A stretch of DNA of 64,000 nucleotides from positions 85,594,001 to 85,658,000 of the forward strand of contig CM070903.1 in NCBI GenBank assembly GCA_036417435.1, written 5' to 3'. Of the stretch, positions 46,648 through 58,019 are shown piece by piece. The first letter of the stretch is position 1. Every line of letters begins with the position of its first letter. The DNA is from Inia geoffrensis (lineage: Eukaryota > Chordata > Mammalia > Artiodactyla > Iniidae). The notes below the pieces were generated by a model. The model searched no databases and had not been told where the DNA came from. It saw only the letters and a program-made list of their open reading frames with translations. Position numbers and translations under genes: made by a program.

Positions 46648-47278
46648 TGAAACCAAGCAGGACCCTGTGGGGCTCCTGGGCATGGAAGCACTTCTGTGTC
46701 CCCTGTTTCTTGTTTGTAGGGAACAGGGTTTAGCCTCTATGACCTTCCCTGAGTTCCAAAGGACAGATTCAAATAGGTGCTAATCAGGGAAGGGAGGGAA
46801 TGCAGAGACAAGGGAGGAGCAGTCAAGAAACAATAGTGCAGCCTTGGGGCAGAGTCCTGGTTTCCACCTCAAGGGATACACAGAACAATATCTTTGAGTT
46901 CTTCTGGAGAACTAAAACCCCCAACAAATGGAAGATGTTAACGATTTGATGAAGCATTCTTCATTCCAGAGAGAAGGTCACAGTTTGATAACCTTGAGAA
47001 CCACAGAAGCTCATCAGGAGACCACCTGAGGCCAGATTAAATGAATGCAGGCCCTGCACACTCCCTGATCCTTATCAGTAACTCCACCCTTGAACCATTG
47101 CTATAAAACTCCTCACCAAATCCCCCCAGGAATGGACACACAGTTTTGAGGGCATGAGCCTGCTGTGTCCCCCCTTACCTGGCAAAGCAATAAAGCTATT
47201 TTTTTTCTGCTTAACCCCAAACTCTGTCTCTGAGATTTGATTTGGCACTGGTGTACAGAGGCCGAGTTTTCAGCATCA
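46648..47278 (+). mobile_element. ERV1-type solo LTR, family A variant
   Basis: 631 bp from tgaaaccaagcagg to tttcagcatca. AATAAA lies at about 47190. The TSD is ctgg at 46644-46647 and ttgg at 47279-47282 (one mismatch). Second copy of this LTR in the same older LTR. Confidence 0.87.
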
Positions 47279-47721
47279 TTGGTTTATTATAAAAGGATAT
47301 AACTCAGGAAGAGCCAGATGGAAGAGATGCATAGGGCAAGAACGGCATAGGGCAAGGTACGCATATGGCAAGGTATGGGTACAGAGCTTCCATGCCCTCT
47401 CCAAGGCCACTTTCACAGTACCTCCATATGCTCATCAACCCAGAAGCTCTCTGAACCACGTCCTTTGGGGTTTTTGTGAGGCTTCATTCCATAGGCATGA
47501 TTATATTAATCATTGGCAGTTGGCAACTGATTCAACCTCCAGCCCCCTCCCGGGAGGTCAAGGGTGGGACTGAAAGTTCTGACCCTCTAATCACTTGGTT
47601 GGTTACGTTCATTCCAAAAGTCACCTCATTAACCTAACAAAAGACACCTTTGTTGCTCTCATCACTCAGGAAATTCCAAGAGTTTTAGGAGCTCTGTGCC
47701 AGAAATGGGCACGAGGACCAA

Positions 47722-48330
47722 ATATATCAGCGAAGCTGATCTACTGACACTGGCCTGTAGTGAAAGAAAGTACAGTGTTTATTGCTGGGTGCTAAGCAAG
47801 GGAGAGGAAGACAAGGCTCAGAGTCATTCCAACTTGGTCTTTGAGTTAGGATTTTTTTTTTAAGGGGAAGAACAAAGGCTGGAATTAATCACTGTCTTGT
47901 GACATTTCTATGACATTTCTTAATCATAGTTTTGGGAGTCAGGGTGTCTCTGGTTTATGATTCTCTGGCCTGGTGGCCCATGGCTCAGGGGTCTGTTAGT
48001 CTGTCTTGCCCTGGGGAAACAACCTGAGCTTTTATGTTGGTGATGATATATACAATAGCAATTGCAGTCATCTGACTCTGGTTGAGTAGTGCTCAATTAG
48101 CACAGGATTGAGGTCACAGGGGACAAGAAAGGGAATAAAGTTTTGGATAGAGAGATTAATCATAAACTTGGTAAGGGAACTTGGTTTTAGTGGGACTCAG
48201 TTTCAATATCACTTTTGTTGCTGATTCACTGAAGGCAGCCATGAGGCTGAGCTGAGCTCTCACTGAGTTAGGGGGTGTCAGAGTTGGAATCCAGGAATGC
48301 AAAGGGTGTTCATCCCGATAAATAATACCT
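47722..48330 (-). mobile_element. ERV LTR-like sequence, minus strand
   Basis: The minus strand reads 'cagcaataaacactgtactt' then 'tgtcagtagatcagcttc', an LTR R/U5-like end. The element extends rightward but its other border is not clear. Confidence 0.5.
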
Positions 48331-48840
48331 TACCCCTACTCCTTGGACTGGGAAGATGGCAATAAAAATGAACTGGAAGTAAATCAGCTCTTGTACAGTC
48401 TACACCTTTCCAGTTGTATGGAAAGCCCCCCAAATCACAAACAAGGTGATCCTGATTGCTACTGCCTCCAGGTGCCTGAATGAAGCAAATAAAAATGATG
48501 TCTGGAAGATTAAAATCCTACAGTTGGTTTTCAATTATTTCTACACATATTTTTATGTCTAATCCATTTTGTAAATTGTAGGGTAATCACTAAAACAAAT
48601 AAACAAACAAAATAAACAACTAAAAAGAGTGTATATCTTTCAAGCTAATAGGGAAATGGCACATGCAAACAAGAATCACTACACAGAGGGCAAGAGAGGA
48701 GAGAAAAATGAAAGAGCTGGTAGACAAATAGAAAGCACATGGTAAGATGGTAAATATAATCCCCAAACAACAGTATTATGTTAACCAAAAATGGACTAAA
48801 TGCCCCAGTTAAAAAGTTGTATGTGTATAATGTATAATGG

Positions 48841-48843
48841 GAG

Positions 48844-48893
<50 letters not shown>
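48841..48893. repeat. (TATC)n microsatellite
   Basis: About 12 tetranucleotide units directly at the tail side of the SINE at 48894. Confidence 0.95.
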
Positions 48894-48896
<3 letters not shown>

Positions 48897-49005
48897 GCTG
48901 CACCAGGCGGCTTGTGGGATCTTAGTTCCCTGACCAGGGATTTAACCCCGAGCCCTAGGCAGTGGAAGCACAGAGTCCTAACCACTGGACTGCCAGGGAA
49001 TTCCC
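48894..49005 (-). mobile_element. tRNA-Glu-like SINE, short form
   Basis: Minus-strand tRNA-like head ('cctaaccactggactgccag') and B box region. The tail is replaced by (TATC)n. TSD not resolved. Confidence 0.85.
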
Positions 49006-49584
49006 TATATTTATTATTTTTTAAAAATTTATTTTCAAGCAATATACCCAAATGAGAAAGATGATAAAGATATAGAAAAACAGTAAGGAAAATATTAACC
49101 TCCTGTCCAATTTGTTTTAAAATTGGAGCAGATACGTTAATATCAGATAAAACAGAATTTAGGAAAGAAGCATTACTATAGTTAAAGGGCTTTACTTCAT
49201 AATGATAAAAGGTTAAACTCACCAGGAAGACACGGAAATTCTATATTTGCATGCTTTTAATATGACAACAGCAACACATATAGAGCAAACTCAGGCAGAA
49301 CTACAGGAAAAACAAATTCACCAACATAGGGAAGACATGATACACTATACTGAGCTGTAAAGAAAGTCTTAACAAGTTTAAAGAACTGAAATCATATAGA
49401 CTACATTCTCTAACAGAGTGTATTTATGCTAGGAATCAATAACAGAGATAAATAAAGAATACCCATATGTTTACAATTTAATCAATATGCATCTAAACAA
49501 CCCATAAGTTTAAGAAAAAAATCACAATGGAAATTAGAAAATATTTTTATCTGTATGACAGTGAAAATGCTACAAATTACATCT

Positions 49585-49798
49585 TTTTTTTTTTTTGCTG
49601 TACGTGGGCCTCTCACTGTTGTGGCCTCTCCCATTGCGGAGCACAGGCTCCGGACGCGCAGGCTCAGCGGCCATGGCTCACGGGCCCAGCCGTTCCGCGG
49701 CATGTGGGATCCTCCCGGACAGGGGCACAAACCCATGTCCCCTGCATCGGCAGGCGGACTCTCAACCACTGTGCCACAAGGGAAGCCCTACAAATTAG
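49585..49798 (-). mobile_element. CHR-type SINE
   Basis: The TSD is tacaaattacatct at 49571-49584 and tacaaattagatct at 49799-49812. Confidence 0.95.
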
Positions 49799-49812
49799 AT
49801 CTCTTAAGAGAG

Positions 49813-50580
49813 GGTTACAATGCTCAAGGGATCAATCCAAGAAGAAGATATAAAAATTGTAAATATTTAGGCACCCAACATAGGAGCACCTCAATACATA
49901 CGACAAATGCTAACAGCCATAAAAGGGGAAATCGACAGTAACACAATCATAGTAGGGGACGTTAACACCCCACCTTCACCAATGGACACATCATCCAAAA
50001 TGAAAACAAATAAGGAAACACAAGCTGTAAATGATACATTAAACAAGATGGATTTAATTGATATTTATAGGACATTCCATCCCAAAACGAGAGAATACAC
50101 TTTCTTCTCAAGTGCTCATGGGACATTCTCCAGAATAGATCATATCTTGGGTCACAAATCAAGCCTTGGTAAATTTAAGAAAACTGAAATCATATCAAGT
50201 ATCTTTTCCAACCACAGTGCTATGAGACTAGATATCAATTACAGGAAAAAATCTGTAAAAGATACAAACAAATGGAGACTAAACAATACACTACTAAATA
50301 ATCAAGAGATCACTGAAGAAATCAAAGAGGAAATCAAAAAATACATAGAAACAAATGACAATGAAAACACGACAACCCAAAACCTATGGGATTCAGCAAA
50401 AGCAGTTCTAAGAGGGACGTTTATAGCAATACAATCCTACCTCAAGAAACAAGAAAAATCTCCAATAAACAATCTAACTTTATACCCAAAGCAATTAGAG
50501 AAAGAAGAACAAAAAAACCCAAAGCTAGCAGAAGGAAAGAAATCATAAAGATCAGATCAGAAATAAATGAAAAAGAAATA
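49813..50580 (+). mobile_element. Internal fragment of a younger L1 (ORF2 5' region)
   Basis: Much less diverged than the surrounding L1. It covers the endonuclease and following linker of ORF2 but has neither a 5' UTR nor a 3' UTR or poly(A). Endonuclease-type sequence already present at 49020-49584 is therefore repeated. No TSD is visible, and a SINE abuts each side. Confidence 0.8.
49907..50548 (+). pseudogene. L1 ORF2p endonuclease fragment
   Basis: A 213-residue open stretch of L1 ORF2p. Landmarks of the APE-type endonuclease are 'TIIVGDVNTPPSPMD' (residues about 13-27; the usual family motif has a GDFN-like core), 'SRIDHILGHKSS' (about 75-86) and 'SNHSAMRLDIN' (about 102-112, holding the catalytic-type His). 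The linker 'NLWDSAKAVLRGTFIAIQSY' follows. In the intact element this domain nicks target DNA to prime reverse transcription. Here there is no ORF2 start, the frame shifts at about 50520 and the polymerase is missing, so it is a dead fragment. Confidence 0.88.
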
Positions 50581-50697
50581 GGGGCTTCCCTGGTGGTCCA
50601 GTGGTTAGGATTCGGTGCTTTCACTGCAGCAGCCTGGGTTCAATCCCTGGTTAGAGAGCTAAGATCTCACAAGCCATGGGGTGCGGCCCCCTCCCAA
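50581..50697 (+). mobile_element. Short tRNA-Glu-like SINE
   Basis: The first about 75 bp resemble a tRNA-Glu closely ('cctggtggtccagtggttag', 'gattcggtgctttcactgca', 'cctgggttcaatccctgg'). This is the clearest view of the family's tRNA origin in the window. A tail is very short and no TSD was found. Confidence 0.9.
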
Positions 50698-51091
50698 AAA
50701 ATTAGAAAAAACAGAAAAGTAAATCCACATAAATTAGAAGGCAGGAAATAAAACAAATGATATCATGAACTAATGAAATAGAAATCAAACATTCAATAGA
50801 AAAGATTAACAAAAACCAAAATGCAGTTATTTGAAAAGACTAATAAAATTGATTAACTTCTGGTGAACATATCCAAAAAAGAGAAACAGAACAAATAATA
50901 AATAATCAATATATGGAAAGATTATAAGAGGATAATATGAACAACCTTAGGTACCCAAACTGAAGATTTAGATGAAATATTTAGATTCCTAGAAAAAAGC
51001 AAACTTACCAAAACTGACATAAGAAAACACAGAAAACCTAAATACTCTGTAACTATTAAGGAAATAAAGCCCCTTATTAAAGAGCATCCTG

Positions 51092-51275
51092 GGACTTCCC
51101 TGGTGGTCCCGCAGTTAAGACTCCCAGCTCCCATTGCAGAGGGCCCAGGTTCGATCCCTGGTCAGGGAGCTATATCCCGTAGGCTGCAACTAACAGCCCA
51201 TGTGCCACAACGAAGATCCCGCGTGCCACCACTAAGACTGGCACAGCCAAATAAGTTAAAAAAAAAAAAAAAAAA
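51092..51275 (+). mobile_element. tRNA-derived SINE
   Basis: The TSD is agcatcctg at 51083-51091 and 51276-51284 (exact). Confidence 0.93.
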
Positions 51276-51812
51276 AGCATCCTGAAAAGACAATTTATGG
51301 TCTGATTGGCTCAACTGGAGAGTTCTACAAAACAAGGGGGGAAATGCCAACAATTTTATGGTCTTTTTTTTCTTCGGTTAATTTCAGAAGGCTAGCATAA
51401 TCTTGTATAATATAATAGATACTGTACACACACAAGGAAAAATACAAATTTCATTTATGAATATAGCTACAAAAATTCTAACAAAATGTTAACAAACCAA
51501 ATCCAATAATATACAAAAAAGAATACATCATGACCAAATTGGGTTTATTCTGGGAAGTAAAAATATAGCTTAACATCAAAAATTCAATAAATGTAAATAT
51601 TCATATTGACAGATTATATGAGGAAAGTCATATAATCATCTCAATTGATTCAGGAAAAACATCTGATAAAATTCAACATCTGTTTATAACTAGGAAAAAG
51701 TACTGTTGGCAAACTAGGGATTGATGATATCTTTTTAAGGATAAAGGACATCTAAAAAACAAAACAAAACAGGGAACTAATGGAACATTCGAAGCTTTCT
51801 CTTTGAGATCAG

Positions 51813-52344
51813 TGTATTAATCATGTTTTATGTTTTCTGTATCTTATGATGTTTTGACCTCTTAAAAATCTTAACGGTCGAGCAGAGGCTGGCCTCCCAG
51901 GGCTAGCTAATTCCTAAAATTAGTAAATACTTTACTTGAGAGCATGTCTCTCACATGCAAGCCAATCACTTCCTTTATCTAACGCTTACATACTAAGCTA
52001 ATATTTCCCCTGGCTAAGTCATCCCAGGGCCAGGAACCAGGTAGCTAGAGAGGACTCCATAGCCCAAAGCCCACCATTTGTTATTCAAATTAGCTAATCC
52101 TAAACTGTTTACTCTGCCCTGCCTTTCCCACAGAAACTCTAATAAGGGCTCTGGGTTTCAGCTTTTCCCTCCCTCTTGTTCTGCCCCTTGACCACACTTG
52201 CTGCTCCTCATGTGGTCTGTATGATGTGATGTGGCCTCTTCTCTAGGAGATGTAAGCAATAAATTCTTATTTCAATGGCATTAACCTTTGTGCCATCACT
52301 TAGTCACCTCCATAAGTTAAAATCCCACAGTTGCAAATCAGACA
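51813..52344 (+). mobile_element. Solo LTR (5-bp TSD) inside the old L1
   Basis: 532 bp from tgtattaatc to caaatcagaca, with AATAAA at about 52259. The exact 5-bp TSD atcag lies at 51808-51812 and 52345-52349. The 5-bp duplication points to an ERVL/ERV3-type integrase. L1 sequence resumes directly on the right. Confidence 0.85.
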
Positions 52345-52747
52345 ATCAGGAAAAATACAAGGATGTCCATTATCACTGTTTTCACTCAGAATTTTAGCTG
52401 AGACCCAGTCAGAGCCATTAGATAAGAAAAAGAAATAAGAATTATAAGGATTGGAAAGGAAGACACAAAACTGTCAGTTTAAAGATGACATGATTATGAC
52501 AAAATCCAAAATCACCTGTGAATACAGTATTAGTTTATAAACAAATGGATCAGTGGATACAAAATCAATATAAAAATTACTTGTATTTCTATATATCAGC
52601 AGCCAATAGCAGCCAATAGAAAAGGAAATAAAAGATAACCATTCAAAGTAGCTTAAAAAGTCACGTCCCAAGGTATTAAAAAAAAAATGTGTAAGACTTT
52701 TGTGAAGAAAACTGTAAAACTTAATGAAAGAAAATAAAGGCAACTTA

Positions 52748-52925
52748 GGGGCTTCTCTGGTTGTCCAGTGTCTAAGACTCTGCACTTCCAGTGCAGGGGG
52801 GCCAGGTTGCACCCCTGGTTAGGGAACTAGATCCCACATGCCACAACTAAGAGTTCTCATGCTGCAACGAAGATCTCGAGTGCAGCAACTAAGACCCCAT
52901 GCAGCCAAATAAATAATTAAAAAAA
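52748..52925 (+). mobile_element. tRNA-derived SINE
   Basis: The TSD includes gaaaataaaggcaactta at 52730-52747 and 52929-52946, with a few more matching bases to the left (exact). Confidence 0.94.
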
Positions 52926-53503
52926 AAAGAAAATAAAGGCAACTTAAATGTACCATGTTTATGGATCTGATGACCCAACAGCAAAAAAAAAAGAAAAAGG
53001 AGGAGGAAAGGAAGAGAAAGAAAAAAAGGAGAGAAATTGGACCCATTATCAACAACATGACAAGTCAATTTTAGGTAGAAAGTAGACCTCAATGTCGAAC
53101 ACAAAACTATAAAGATTTTTAAAGATAATCTAGGAGAATATCCTTATGCTCATGGGCTAGAGAAAGATATTTTAAAATAAACTATAGGAAATAATGATTG
53201 CTAAATTTTGCTACATGTGTCAGACGACACATTAAGACACATTAAGAGAAGGAAAAGGAAAGTCACAGAGAGGAGAAAAAACACTTGCAGTATATCTAAC
53301 AAAAGGCTCACATGCAGATATAAAAAGAACTTCTACAATTCAATAAGAAAAAGACAAACAAATAACCAGATAGCTCAAGAGAAAAATGGAAAAGACTTGA
53401 ATTGACAATTCACAAAAGAGGATGTCTAAATGGCCAATAAACATATCTAAACACATCCAGACTCATTAGCAAGCAAGATCACGCAAATTAAAACCACAGT
53501 GAG

Positions 53504-53719
53504 AGGGCTTCCCTGGTGGCACAGTGGTTGAGAGTCCACCTGCTGATGCAGGGGACACGGGTTTGTGTCTGGTCTGGGAAGATCCCACATGCCGCGGAGC
53601 GGCTGGGCCCGTGAGCCATGGCCGCTGAGCCTGCGCGTCCGGAGCCTGTGCTCTGCAACGGGAGAGGCCACAACAGTGAGAGGCCTGCGTATCGCAAAAA
53701 AAAAAAATAAATAAAAATA
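53504..53719 (+). mobile_element. CHR-type SINE
   Basis: The TSD is aaaaccacagtgag at 53490-53503 and 53720-53733 (exact). Confidence 0.95.
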
Positions 53720-54070
53720 AAAACCACAGTGAGGTGCAACTACCTATCACATTGGGTAAAATCTAAATTCTAACCATAAGAAGTGATGGCAAAGATGTGG
53801 AACAACAGGAAATTTCATATACTGTTGGTCGGTTAGCAGGTGGTAAACTGTTTCAACCATTTCATAAAACTGTTTGACTTTATCCAATAAAGTTACAGAT
53901 TTACATGTCCCTTGACACAGAAATTCCTCTCCTAAGTAATAAACCCTAAAAAGTGTGTGCCTATGTTCACAAGCATACGTGTACAAGAATATTTAGAGCA
54001 GGATTAATTGAAATAGCCCCAAATTGAAAAACTATAAAGTAAAGCAGGGGGATAATTACTATAAAATTCA

Positions 54071-54960
54071 AGAGTTGTTAAGGAAGGGGTAAGTGATGGG
54101 GTCAGGGCATTCCTCGGATTTGGCCAGGTCAAGAAGGTAGCTAGCTACAAAGTTTCTTTGCATCCACACCTACATTGATGATTACAACAGTGTGATAACT
54201 CTAAGGGTTATGGAATGGAATTCTCTTTTGCAACATAGACTTAAAGTAAAACGCTGAGGCAATGAGATTCAGGGCAGGTAGGGAAAGAAGGATGAGTGGA
54301 AATAATCTGGAACAGAAAAGGATCTCTCTTGGGAGGCAAAGGGCAGCTGAAGGAGAGGCTCTGTCCAGTCAAAGGATCACATAAGGGTCTTGAAGGGATA
54401 CAAAAAAGGGAGCCATGGTGAAGCCATGGCACTGGATAAAACATTATGCATCTCATAATTTCTCCTCACACTCATCTTACACAGGAAGTAATCACACAAC
54501 CTAGATATTTTAGGATACCGTGGATTCCAAGTGTTCATGTATTACCTGAAACAGATATATCACTCACTGAATTGTATAGTTATTTCGTATTTCTCTTCAT
54601 ACAATTTACAGTCATTAAGTGTACATATAAATGACATTTATTTGTATCCCTTGAATAATTTCCATGTAAATAAATTCACACTTGAAAGAAAACTCTTTGA
54701 CAGATCATGGCATTCTGATTGTTGGTTCAGGGACTTTGGTCAACCATCACCACAGCCCTGAGGGTTGTGGCTCTGGTCTCTTCAGGAGGAACAATTTCCT
54801 CAGCTTCAGTGAAACCGGAGCCCAGTATGACCTCTTCCTAGCCACAAGAGGGCAGAAGTCATGCACATGAAATTTTTGAAATTTTTGAACCTGCACCTGT
54901 GCTGTCCATAACCTGAGACTTAGTGAAAGGGTTAAATCAAAGCCAAGGGCGACATGTATG
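54071..54960. other. Anonymous AT-rich DNA
   Basis: No gene recognised. A small tandem 'gaaatttttgaaatttttg' lies at about 54869-54888. Confidence 0.4.
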
Positions 54961-54973
54961 GAAAACAACTTTT

Positions 54974-55080
54974 GTTTGGCCACAAGGCCTATGGGATCTT
55001 ACTTCCCCGACCAGGGATTGAACCCCGACCACGGCAGTGAAAGTGCCAAGTCCTAACCACTGGACCGCCAAGGAATTCCC
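54974..55080 (-). mobile_element. tRNA-Glu-like SINE, short form
   Basis: Minus-strand head and B box region ('gaccagggattgaacccc'). The imperfect TSD gaaaacaact at 54961-54970 against gtaaacaact at 55082-55091 flanks it. Confidence 0.88.
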
Positions 55081-55091
55081 GGTAAACAACT

Positions 55092-55986
55092 ATTTAAAAT
55101 AACTTTTTGGTTATAAGTTTTGAAGAAGATGCCTCATCAATGTTGCTAAAATAACTGGCATTTTCTTTTCATTTTCTCTTTTATTGATTTTTCTCCTTAG
55201 TTTCCCCAAACCTATAATATCCTGGGGGCTTCAGAACAAATAGTAAGAAACAATTTGGTGCTGCTTGGGTGGGTGGGTGTGACGCTGTGGATATGAGAGG
55301 GAAGAAGAAAACGCTCACCTGGATATGGCTATTGCTGCAGCTCAACTCAGAAACGATGACAGAAATAGTAAGGAAAATAATAGTGGTTTTAAAAATGATT
55401 TGGCAGCAATTTTATTTGTTGTGCAATAAAATGGTTGGCCTGTGGCTGTATATGTAGATTTAGAGTAAACTTTCAAAGCATGCTCAGGAGGCATGCACGG
55501 TAATCCTATTAACTGATAACAGGATTTGTGCACATACCTCCCACATGCAGCATCAGTAACCCACCCTTTTCGTATGCTGTGAAATGCAATTTGTGTGCAG
55601 ATGAAAAGTTTACAGAACATGGGCCTGTGCCATGAAGCGCAACAAGGCCAGCCCACTGTGTGGCAAGGTTCCTGAACACAACCTCTGTTGCTCCTGCTGT
55701 CTCCCTCCTTATTGATTTCTGTCCCTTGGCCAAGCAGGCTTTGTGATGGTCTGCATCGACCCAGAAACTTGCAAAATGAGCTAATCAAATAGGTGCAGCA
55801 GAAACCAACCCTGAATTTCTGGGAGGCTTTGGAGTCATGCCATACATGGGAGGTGAAGAAATGATTGGGTCAAACAAATGGTGGCAGAATGTATGGGGTG
55901 AGGCATGAATTTTGGTTAATCATTTTTACAGAAACATCCACAGAAATAGGTAAAGCAAAAATTAGAGGGTAATATTTGATGGACTA
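55092..55986. other. Anonymous DNA
   Basis: The minus frame 55342-55788 (148 residues) shows no recognised motif. Confidence 0.35.
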
Positions 55987-56368
55987 AGTCTTAGTCTGCT
56001 AGAGCTGCCCTAACAAAATAGCACAGACTGGGTGGCTTAAGCAACAGGAATTGATTTTCTCACAGTTCTGGAGGCTGGAAGTCCAAGATCAAGGTATCAG
56101 AGGATTTGCTTTCTCCTGAGACCTCTCTCCCTGGCTTGCAGGCAGATGCCTTCTGGCTGTGTCCTCACATGGACTTTTCTCACCAGACCCCTTGGTGTCT
56201 CTTCCTCTTCTTATGAGGACACTGGTCATATTGGATTTGAGCCCCACCCTTATTATCTCATTTAACTGTAATTACCTTTTTAAAGAACCTATCTCCAAAT
56301 ACAGTCACAGGGAGGGTTTCAACATATGAATTTTGGGAGAACACAATTTGATTATCACAGAAAATGAC
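55987..56368 (+). repeat. Ancient interspersed repeat, family not named
   Basis: 'gtctgctagagctgccctaa', 'cagttctggaggctggaagt', 'gctgtgtcctcacatggact' and 'caacatatgaattttgggag' form a common old mammalian repeat order (MER/LTR-type). I am sure it is repetitive but not of the name. Confidence 0.7.
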
Positions 56369-56400
56369 ATAAGTAGTGCTTTAAAAATAAGGTCTTGCCA

Positions 56401-57542
56401 TACACATGGCCAATAAGCATATGAAAAGATGCTCAACATTGCTAATTATTAGAGAAATGCAAATCAAAACTACAACGAGGTATCACCTCACACCGGTCAG
56501 AATGACAATCATTAAAAAGTCTACAAACAACAAATGCTGGAGAGGGTGCAGAGAAAAGGGAACCTGCCTACCCTGCTGGTGGGAATGTAAATTGGTGCAG
56601 CTACTATGGAAAAAAGTATGGAGGTTCCTCAGAAAACTAAAAATAGAGTTGCCATATGATCTAGCAATCCCACTCCTGGGCATATATACAAAGAAAACTC
56701 TAATTCAAAAAGATTCATGCACCCCAATGTTCATAGCAGCACTATTTACAATAGCCAACCCATGGAAGCAACCTAAATGTCCACTGACAGATGAATGGAT
56801 AAAGAAGCTGTGGTAGGGACTTCCCTGGTGACGCAGTGGTTAAGAATCCTCCTGCCAATGCAGGGGACATGGGTTCGATCCCTGGTCCAGGAAGATCCCA
56901 CATGCTGCAGAGCAACTAAGCCCATGTGCCACAACTACTGAGCCTAGGCTGTACAGCCCATGAGCCACAACTACAAGGCCCGCGTGCTGCAACTGCTGAG
57001 CCCACATGCTGCAACTACTGAAGCCCGTGTGCCTAGAGCCCGTCCTTCACAAGAGAAGCCAACACAAATGAGAAGCCCGCACACACTAACGGAGAGTAGG
57101 CCCCACTTGTTGCAACTAGAGAAAGCCTGCACACAGCAGCGAAGACTCAATGCAGCCAAAAAAAGAAAAAAGATGTGGTATATATATACAATGGAATATT
57201 AGCCATAAAAAAATAAATAATGCCATTTACAGCAACATGGATGGACCTAGAAATTATCATACTAAGTAAGTCAGAAAAAGACAAATACCATATGATATCA
57301 CTTATATGTGAAATCTAAACTATGACACAAATGAACTTATTTACAAAACAGAAACAGACTCACAGACATAGAAAACAAACTTATGGTTGCCAAAGGGGAA
57401 GGGGGAGGGATAAATTAGGAGTTTGGGTTTAGCAGATACAAACTACTACATATAAAATACATAAACAACAAGGTCCTACTATATAGCTCAGGGAAATATA
57501 TTTAGTATCCTGTAAAAACCATAATGGAAAAGAAAAAAAAAA
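56401..57542 (+). mobile_element. 5'-truncated L1, split by a SINE
   Basis: ORF2 C-terminus (56406-56816 reads '[18 protein letters not shown]' and '[15 protein letters not shown]'), then the 3' UTR and A tail. The TSD is ggtcttgcca at 56391-56400 and ggtcttgcta at 57543-57552. Confidence 0.92.
56816..57165 (+). mobile_element. CHR-type SINE, long form
   Basis: The TSD aaagaagctgtggta (56801-56815) against aaaaaagatgtggta (57166-57180) is imperfect but restores the L1 order. Confidence 0.92.
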
Positions 57543-57552
57543 GGTCTTGCTA

Positions 57553-58019
57553 GTCATATTTTAAGGTTTTTGTTCAACATGTTCTACCTATCTTCCTGAT
57601 GAAGCTTATAATAACTGGTGTATATTTTCACAGGAACATCATATAAAGAGAAGCAGATGTTAGTAACAGAAGTTGCTGCGAAAAATATGGAAAAAAATAG
57701 ACTCATTACTTCCACTGCTTATGAATGAGAAAATACAGATTCATACTTTTATTTTCTTAACAAATGATTATACAGTAAATTCACATATTGATATATGAAT
57801 TTCTTGATTCTTCCCAACAAGCTAATCGAGAAGGGAAAGTTATTTTAATAAAATATATTTATGTTAACCATTGCTCTTAATATACTGTGACTGTATATGG
57901 TTTAAAGAATGTATCATCATTCAATGTACAATAGATTAAACAATGAGTACAAATAGGACAAACAGATTTAGTTGGGGGAAAGTTCTAAACCATGAGATAG
58001 TATGAAATTTGGATATAGG
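57553..58019. other. Anonymous AT-rich DNA
   Basis: Nothing recognised. Confidence 0.4.

Larger units (their letters stand above)
45750..47720 (+). repeat. Ancient ERVL-type LTR (MER21-like), split twice
   Basis: With 45852-46429 and 46648-47278 removed, the sequence reads continuously: 'ctgacactatctacctggag', 'tgtcagatcccacatgttaa', 'gggtttgattaatttgctag', 'gccagatggaagagatgcat', 'ggaaattccaagagttttag' and 'gaggaccaaatatat'. The order is that of an old ERVL LTR. The name is from memory and the left border is approximate. Confidence 0.6.
48525..54070 (+). repeat. Old L1 (pre-ORF2 spacer and ORF2), heavily interrupted
   Basis: Fragments appear in L1 order. 48540-48830 is the ORF1/ORF2 junction zone ('gactaaatgccccagttaaa'). 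49020-49584 is endonuclease-coding sequence ('acgttaatatcagataaaac'). 50700-51810 and 52345-52745 are reverse transcriptase-coding sequence ('catgaccaaattgggtttat'). 52930-54070 is the C-terminal end. It is broken by SINEs at 48894, 49585, 50581, 51092, 52748 and 53504, an LTR at 51813 and a younger L1 piece at 49813. Every reading frame is lost. Confidence 0.8.

Noticed and set aside
37765..47278. A single provirus bounded by LTRs
   Set aside because: Orientations and families differ and most LTRs have their own target duplications. No gag, pol, env or primer-binding site could be seen between any pair.
50581..50660. tRNA-Glu gene
   Set aside because: The head of the SINE resembles tRNA-Glu, but acceptor pairing is degraded, it is fused to a SINE body and the structure is repeated about 32 times. 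It is a retroposon, not a tRNA gene.
55342..55788. 148-residue minus-strand frame as a gene
   Set aside because: No recognisable motif, biased composition and no splice or promoter context. It overlaps a frame on the same strand in another register.
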